Below are positions 35,801 to 44,800 of a stretch of DNA of 64,000 bases, one piece after another; position 1 is the first letter of the stretch, and every line of letters starts with the position of its first letter. The notes under the pieces were generated by a model that worked only from the letters and a program-made list of their open reading frames with translations, was not told the origin of the DNA and searched no databases. This stretch comes from Mesostigma viride (lineage: Eukaryota; Streptophyta; Mesostigmatophyceae; Mesostigmatales; Mesostigmataceae): the NCBI GenBank assembly GCA_009746045.1, contig RPFO01000165.1, positions 4,646,692-4,710,691 on the forward strand, written 5' to 3'. The position numbers and the translations under genes are program-made.

Positions 35801-38800
35801 GCACCTATCCATCTATCTACCCACCAAAGCCACCCAGCTGTGCGGCAGCTTGAACCGGTCAAAGTACTTTCGCGGCGTGCGCAGGGCGGGCAACGGACCC
35901 GTCTCTCCCCAACCAAATGACCAACTAACTAAACACTTATCCACCCACACACAAAACAAAGCCACCCAGCTGTGCGGCAGCTTGAAGCGGTCTAAGTTCT
36001 TCCGCAGCGTGCGCAGAGCAGGCAATGGACCCATCTCTTCCCAGCCAAACGACCAACCACCTGAAAAAGTATCCACCCACCGAGACAAAAAAAAAACAAG
36101 TCACCCACCTGCGCGGCAGCTTGAAGCGGTCAAAGTTCTTCAGCAGCGTGCGCAGCGCGGGCAGCAGCCCAGTCTCGTCTTGGTCGTACAAGGTGGTCAG
36201 CACCAGCGCCCGCGCCACGTGTTTGTCCGCACGGTCCGCCCCGGCGTTGTCCAGGGTAGACTTGAGCACCAGCATCTGCGGTGGAAGGAGCAGCATTTCA
36301 GAGGAGTATTGAGTAGCATATCAAGGAGTGATGTAAGTGTTTAGATAAGAGATTGTAAGTGTTTAGATAAGAGAGTGTGTAAGTGTTTAGATAAGAGAGT
36401 GTAAGTGTTTAGATAAGAGAGTGTAAGTGTTTAGATAAGAGAGGGTAAGTGTTTAGATAAGAGAGAGTGTAAGTGTTTAGATAAGAGAGTGTAAGTGTTT
36501 AGATAAGAGAGTGTAAGTGTTTAGATAACAGAGTGTAAGTGTTTAGATGTAGAGAGTGTTAAGTGTTTAGATAATAGAGAGAACATGCCCGCACCAGCTT
36601 GAGCAAACAAGAGCCGAGATGAGCGGCAAATTCGCGAGCAACGATAGCAATTAATCTATTGCTATCGTTGAGGGGAAATGCCCCAAGAGTACATAAACAG
36701 CATAAAGAAAAAGTACATAAAAAGATCGCTCACATGAGTGAAAACAGTACGATAGGTTGACATTCTAAACAGTTTCGTAAAACTTTCGTAAACTTGTTGG
36801 ATCATAAACATAAACCCGTTTATATGGAAAACGGTAGGATCGGCTCACCACATTTTATCGTGCCCAACAGCTATCTCACTCGCTTACCCAGGTACAGCAG
36901 CGACTGAAGTTTGGTAACAGATGCACCAACCAGCGAAACCTGTTCCGCTATGCCCATCTGTCTAACTCATTGCCCTAGTAAAAGCACAGATAAATAGGCT
37001 GGCTCAACGTGTCCTAGTATTGGGCAAACTTCTATGAAACGGTCATCATAGCGTTGACAGCACAACCACCCGAATAGGCTCACCGTGTTCTTGAGGCACG
37101 CACACAGCAGCTGCAACAGGCTCTTCTGCTCCACGTTCTTGTGGTCCAGGTCGCTGGCCGCCTTGGCCCAGCGGTGCACCACGTACGGCAACACCTGCAC
37201 GATGCCTGCGGACACGCTGGAGAAGGAGAAGGGTGCATCCTTCTCGGGGGTGGGGGGGGCGCGTCCTCGTCGCTCTCCCCTCCCCTGGGCCCGCCGTGTT
37301 TGTCAGTGCTGCTGGGGCGTGAGGGCTTGGCGCTCGCAAACTTCTGCAAGGGGTGCAAACCGTGAATGCAAGTCAACAGAAAAGGAAGCATGTCATGCCC
37401 CGGCCAGCAAGCAGATTTGTCCATAAACATGCTTGAAAGGCATGAGGAGCATGTCCAGGGTGCGTGATGGCAACACCGGTTTGACAACGCCAGCATTAGA
37501 GCGCAACATTTGAATCAGGTCAGCATCAGGCCGAAGGGAGGAAACGTGCAACAAAGTATGAAAGCAGCTTAGCCTAGACCAGCCAGGAAAACAACTCCCT
37601 CTGGGCCCCCCATGTGCGCCTCTTCTCCTAGTGCAGGTGGGGTCCTACAAAAGCTGCTTGGTTTCATTTCAGCTGTGGTCGGTGCTGTAAACCCACTTTC
37701 GACTCCTTACTTTCCTCCCAACGGGGGCCACCGGACGCGACTTAAAGATTTCAACCAGGCTAGAGCATTCATTCGTTTGACGGTAACAAGCATCCACTTG
37801 ATCCGGCGGAGCTGAGCTGCATCCGCACACCGAAACAAGGGTCCAAGTTGATTGATGTGATACAAGCGTCCAAGACGACTGCGGTGCTACAAGGTCCGAA
37901 GTTGACCAAAGTGCCTGCAAATAGAGGGGAGCTGCGAAGCCGATATGGGAGCGATTGCTATTGACAACGGCTGTGTTTAGGCCCACCTGCCTAAACACAC
38001 TAGTTACAGCCCACCTGCCTAAACACACTAGTTACGGCCCACCTGCCTAAGCACTCTAGTTTAGGCCCACCTGCCTAAGCACTCTAATTTAGGCTCACCT
38101 GCCTTCCTATGGTTAGTATGGTATCAAGCATGTTCCTCTATCTACGACTTCACGGATGAAAAAGATTAATGGATCGATAGATGAATGGATTGATAGATTA
38201 GTTATGGATATATTAATTACGAATAGATTAATTACGAATAGATTAATTGGGGATAGATTAATTACGAATAGATTAACTATGGATGTCATAATTATCATTG
38301 TTCTGTGCACACTGATAGTCTCTATAATCCACATCCCATTACAGCTCTGAAAAAGAAGAGAAGATAGGCATATTGTTGCACACTGTGTTTTAAAAAATAA
38401 TAAAATAATAATAGAAAATTCGTCAATTGCGGTCGGAATGACGGCTCCCCTGCCTCTCCAGAAAGTAACCACCTTTCCTACTACTTATTGTCATAAAGGG
38501 GGTCCCTGCCCTTTCTTCCTGTTGTCATACAGGGATTAAAAGCACCCCGGTGCTCCGTGGCACCCCAACGGGAGCACGTGTTTAATTAATTATTGTCATA
38601 ACCATGTACTGTGCATGCAAAGTCCGTCAGTAACCGATGAGCCACCTGCTTCTCGAGGTAGTACTCACCTACCTCTACTTATTTAGAATAGCTTATCAGT
38701 ACTCACCTACCTCTACTTATTTAGAATAGCTTATCAGTACTCACCTACCTCTACTTATTTAGAATAGCTTATCAGTACTCACCTACCTCTACTTATTTAG

Positions 38801-41800
38801 AATAGCTTATCAGTACTCACCTACCTCTACTTATTTAGAATAGCTTATCAGTACTCACCTACCTCTACTTATTTAGAATAGCTTATCAGTACTCACCTAC
38901 CTCTACTTATTTAGAATAGCTTATCAGTACTCACCTACCTCTACTTATTTAGAATAGCTTATCAGTACTCACCTACCTCTACTTATTTAGAATAGCTTAT
39001 CAGTACTCACCTACCTCTACTTATTTAGAATAGCTTATCAGTACTCACCTACCTCTACTTATTTAGAATAGCTTATCAGTACTCACCTACCTCTACTTAT
39101 TTAGAATAGCTTATCAGTACTCACCTACCTCTACTTATTTAGAATAGCTTATCAGTACTCACCTACCTCTACTTATTTAGAATAGCTTATCAGTACTCAC
39201 CTACCTCTACTTATTTAGAATAGCTTATCAGTACTCACCTACCTCTACTTATTTAGAATAGCTCATCATTACTCACCTACCTCTACTTATTTAGAATAGC
39301 TTATCAGTACTCACCTACCTCTACTTATTTAGAATAGCTTATCAGTACTCACCTACCTCTACTTATTTAGAATAGCTTATCATTATAACCGTGTGCTGCG
39401 CTTTTCAAGCGTGTCAGTAACTAACGACCCACCTGCTTCTCGAGGCAGTACCCGTTGATGAAGCTGGTCAGCGCCAGCAGATTGAGCGAGTCACTCTCTA
39501 GCACGTGCGCCTTCTCCTTGAGGATGTCGTCCTTGGCCTGCTGCACCAGCACTGCGGGGTGTAATCAAGGGTGCGCAGGGTGGGTATAGAGAAACAGAGG
39601 ATCTAGGTTCACATCGTTGAGGACGTCGTCCTCGGCCACGGCAGCAGCACCGTGGGACATGAGGAGGGGAAATGAAGTGAGGAAAGGGCGGACACGGGAA
39701 AACACACACAGGACAGAGAGGAGGGCGTTTAGGGGTGCTATCTGTGCCTTCTCCAACACGGCCAGGCAAAAGCAGGGAAGGGGGACGAGGGCGAGGAAAG
39801 GGAGGGAAACAGATGGCGATTGAAGATGCTTCATGGACACTCACTCCTATGGCCGCCATGTGGCGAATCGGTCGATCAAATGCAGCACGCTTTTCTTGCG
39901 TCATTCAATAAAATTATGGACGCATGGTGAGCGGATACATGCCCTTCAGCAATAGTGACAGTTATATTCATGCCGATTTCGTGATGCAACAACAGTACTC
40001 ACGCCCGTATCTGCCACTCTCGATCCATAGTAACCATATCAGTCTCCCTATCAGTCTCCTATCAGTCTCCTATCAGTCTCCTATCAGTCTCCTATGCTAC
40101 TCACGCCCGTATCCGCCGCTCTCGAGGAACTGCGTGGTGAAGTTGTCGAGTAATTCCAGCACGCTGCGCTTGGAGGGGACCACCACGGGCTCCGCCGCGA
40201 CGCGCTTGGGCGCCACCGCGCGGACCTCCCCCCCCTTGTTGAGGGCCCGCTGCTCGCGGTCCGTGCGCAGGGGGTTCTGCTTCACCAGCGCGCGCGTGCC
40301 GCACTGCAGGGGTGGGCACATCGCACGACGAAGGTGCGACCGAGGGGGGGGGAGGGGGGGGTTGGCAGTTTGGGTCACAACAAGGAAATAGTTTGGGTCA
40401 CAATAAGGGAATAGTTTGGGTTGCAACGAATAGTTTGGGTCACAACAAGGAAATAGTTTGGATGACAAGGGAATAGTTTGGGTCCCAACAAAGTAGTTTG
40501 GGTCACAACAAGCCAACCCCTTCAAGCCGCAGTCCGATCGGTGGCAAGAAAACAGCCAAAGAAGGACCAAACAACAAGAATAGCTGAAGTGTGGGTGTTG
40601 ACAACAGGGAAATGGGTGGCAGAAAAATCATAGTTTGGGTGGCAGTAGCGATGGGATAAGGCATGGATGAGTGGCCTGGATATGCCTATGCACCCATAGG
40701 GACGCTACCCCTGGCCCTGGCTAGCTGGCCCTCGGGTGACGCACCGGCACAGTTAGACCAGAAGAGTTAGATAAGGACAGCAGTATTAGTTATTAGATAA
40801 GGACAGCGTTGCGCGAGACCCGCCGCGCTGATCTACAGGTGACCATATAAGAGGGGTGCGCGAGTGCAATTAAACAGTTAGGTAAGCTTCACCCAAAAGT
40901 CACCTCACTAGTCTGCAGGCATCGAGGTAAGAACGAGCCGGGCAGGACAATTAACCAAGAACAGTTCGAACCCAGCAGTCGCCAAGTTGGTCTGCGGGCA
41001 TTTCCAGGAGAACGGCTAGATACAATCGTGTAGGTGAGAACAGCTTTGCCCCACACCCACCGCGGTGGTCTGGAGGTACGTGCCACCAAAGCGCGAGTGC
41101 CGCAGCAGGTCCATCTGGAGCTTCTTGCTGCCGCCACGTGGCGCGCCACCGGGCAGCAGGCCCTCCTGCTGCAACAGCCGCTTGAGCCGGCTGTCGCCTG
41201 ACGTCTGGCGTACGGCACACAGGACGCAAGGTGGGTCAGGGTCATAAGAATAGGGTCATAAGAACAATTTCATAAGAACAGGGTCATAAGAATAGGGTCA
41301 TAAGAACAGGGTCATAAGAATAGGGTCATAAGAACAGGGTCATAAGAACAGGGTCATAGGAATCGGGTCGTAAGAATCGGGTCATTAGCGCTGCTTGTCT
41401 CATTGATACCAGGTGGCAGACAGCAAGGCTTGGACAGGCGGTCGCGGTGCATCCATTCAATTCAGGGTTGTAGCTTTGACAAATGGTGCCACATGGTACA
41501 GCCCTATACAGTTGAAGGTTTAACAAAGGGTAGGCAGGTTTCGGGGGGACAGATACCTTGGCACTGCAACGCGCTTCCGTGCACCTGGGCATTTTGTGCA
41601 TTGGTGCATAGGTGCATAGGTGCATAGGTGCATAGGTGCATCTATTGCAGTATATATACTAGTGTATATATTGTAGTATATACTGATATATATTCATTGA
41701 GAATGATAAATTACGGAGGTGAGATTGGCATGCAACATAAGGAAAACCCCGAAAAGAAGAAGAACCATAAAGAAAACAATGTAGTAATCAATACTATTAT

Positions 41801-44800
41801 GTATGCACCCGGGGAATGTCGGTGCTCATTCATGACCTCCCGAGATGGCACATGGCTATTCGTTTTATATTCATCTGGGTGGATTGGGCTCATGAAAGTC
41901 ATTTGAAGGTATCACTCTACTGGAAGGAAAGTAATGTGAGGGGGAGTCAGGTAGGGAAGATCAGGCAGGAAGGACGGCAGACACAATATAGGGGGGTATG
42001 TAAGGGAACAACGAAAAACGCCATCCACTGGCACTGCGATTAAGAAGAAAAATTTTCCAGCCATTGTTTGATACGAACCTTATTGTACTAGTGGTACTCA
42101 ACGCCGACATGAATGACACCTACTGTGCCTACGGTGGCCCAGTACAGCTACGGCTGATTCTAAACCTATAACAGATGCAAGGCTCTGCGGTACCTTCCCA
42201 AGTCACCAAGACGTCACCAACTCACCAAGTCACGCTGACACACTGGGGCACCAAGACCACGCAAAAGGCTCTACGTGACGTATGCCATATGCTGGCCATG
42301 ACTAATGTGCTAAGTAGCCAAGAGCACCTGCCGAAATCAGATAGTCCAGGCATTCCAATTTCAAATGTGCCGCCCAAACACCCAACATTTCACAAGCACT
42401 TGTACACGTGCCAGCGGCCGCAAGCCGTACCAGCCGAATGCGGACGCTTCCCCACTAAGCCCTCAACCCCAAACTCCAAACCCCAAACCCGAAACAGTTT
42501 CCCTCATTACCACCCTCTCCCCTGGTCCCGTCCTCCCTAACAGGCAGTCCCACCTGGTTCTCTGCCGACTTGGTGGCGGCGGCGCCGGCGCTACCATCCA
42601 CACCCCCACCCGCCATCGGGCCCCGCTGCCCCTGCCCTTTGGCCCCCGCCACCCCTCTAGCCCTGGTCGCCGCCACCAGCGCCTCAGGCCTCTGCCCACG
42701 GTAGATGGCCGCGAATATCTCCAGCAGCAGCAACGCGTCCTTGGAGAAGGGCTCCTCGTCTGCCATGGTGGCGGTGGACAGCATCAACTCCATGATATTC
42801 TCGCTGAAGAAGCGCTCCAGCAGGTCGTCCTGATGCAGGAGGGACAGAGAGCAATGAACGGGTTATAGTGACCAGGTAAGTGTCGAGGTGGGTAACGTCA
42901 GCTCCGCTGACAAGAAACGTACAGGAACGGCGCTATGAACCAAAGCTATTATCTGCCCTCCCCCACCTTCATGTGGGCAAGGCGCCTGCTTTGCAAATAA
43001 GGAAACGGTTCAGGACCGGCGACATGAATGCAAGCGACTGCCTGCCCTCCCTCACCTTCATGTGGGCAAGGTGCGCGCCCGCCGCACAGCTGCCGATGGG
43101 CGGCGCCGGGTCCGGGATAGCCAGCAGGTTGCGGAAGAGGGTGAGGACGAGCTGCGACAGCTGCGCCTGCTTGGGCGACATAGCGCCGCTGTTGGGTGGG
43201 TGGGTGGGTGGGTGGGTGGGTGGGTGGGTGGGTGGGTGGGTGGGTGGGTGGGTGGGTGGGTGGGTGGGTGGGTGGGTGGGTGGGTGGGTGGGTGGGTGGG
43301 TGGGTGGGTGGGTGGGTGGGTGGGTGGGTGGGTGGGGGTGGGGTGGGTGGGTGGGTGGGGGTGGGTGGGTGGGGGTGGGTGGGTGGGGGTGGGGGGGAAG
43401 TAGGCACCGAGTAGCAAACAGATTGACGACCATCATGCTCATGGTTCAGCACGCAATGCCACACAGCTGCCCATGCTTGGGCGGCGTGGCGCGGCTGGGT
43501 GGAGGTGGAGAGAGGGGGGGGGGAACGAAGAAATTTATACTGACAATAGACTAGAAAAATGGACACTATATATGAACACAATACTACTATATGGACGCTA
43601 TGGACACTATACTATACTACTATATGGACGCTATGGACACTATACTATACTACTATATGGACGCTATGGACACTATGCTACTATATGGACGCTATGGGCA
43701 CTATACTATACTACTATATGGACGCTATGGACACAATACTACTATATGGACGCTATGGACACTATACTACTATATGGACGCTGTGGACACTATACTGTAC
43801 AACTACAGTCGGCCCTGCGTTAAGGTACGACGCCCAGTAATTGGCATTGTGTACCTGACCGCCCACCTTACACAAAATATCTGGCCGGAAATGTGGACTT
43901 TGGGCACTTTGATGCTGCAGCTGGATCGGGCTTGACGAGAGCTGTCGATTGCCGCATAGAAGTCTGTCAGAACTCAGAAGAGGAGGGGGTGGGCTGCTAG
44001 CCTAATTCTACCGCTAAGGTTACGCCCCCGCGTTAAGTTACGTCCCTGCGTAAAGTTACGACGCCGAGAATTCGGCGGCGATCGTAACTTAATGCGGGGC
44101 TGACTGTATATGGACGCTATGGACACTATACTTTACTATATGGACACTATGGACACTATGGACACTATACTGTACTACATGGACACTATGGACACTATAC
44201 TATATGGACGCTTTATTGACACTACGTTGACCGTTTAACACAAGATGCCAGGCGAGTGCGCATACTTGGGCAAGGGGTTAAGGGCATACCCTTGACGGGA
44301 TTTGAGGGCATATTTATTACTAGTACCATCGAGACATATTTATTACTAGCACTAGTGTCTCTTTCACAGAGACACATGTGGTCTATTAATAGATAGCACG
44401 CGCGAACTCAACTGTGGCATAAGCGCTTGCCAGGATGGCAAGCACACGCGGACCGTCCACTAGACACGCATACACGAATACACACACATACGTGTGCACA
44501 CACACAGACTACTGTAGTGACCACACACACACATACACACCCACACACACCCACACACACACTACTATACTTTAGTGACCACACACACTAGTAAACAGGC
44601 CACAAATGGTCCTTAATCAGAGCCCGCGCTCACCTCTCCCGTGGCACAAGCGTCTGATACGATGGCAAGCACATCCTGATCCTAAACTAGCCATGTAAGA
44701 AGCACAGCTGGTCTACTGATAGCACGCGCTCTCACCTCTCGTGCGCAGCGAGCGGCTCCGCCATCATCAGGCAGATGACCGCCAGCGCGCCGTTGTCCAG

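Noticed and set aside
40940-41010. Possible tRNA B box (reverse complement of AGTTCGAACCC)
   Set aside because: No A box, anticodon stem or acceptor stem could be drawn around it, and it lies in a Timeless intron among exon echoes.
43062-43442. Gly-Trp-Val and His-Pro-Thr-rich frames
   Set aside because: Translations of (GGGT)n; the array lies between Timeless exons 3 and 4.
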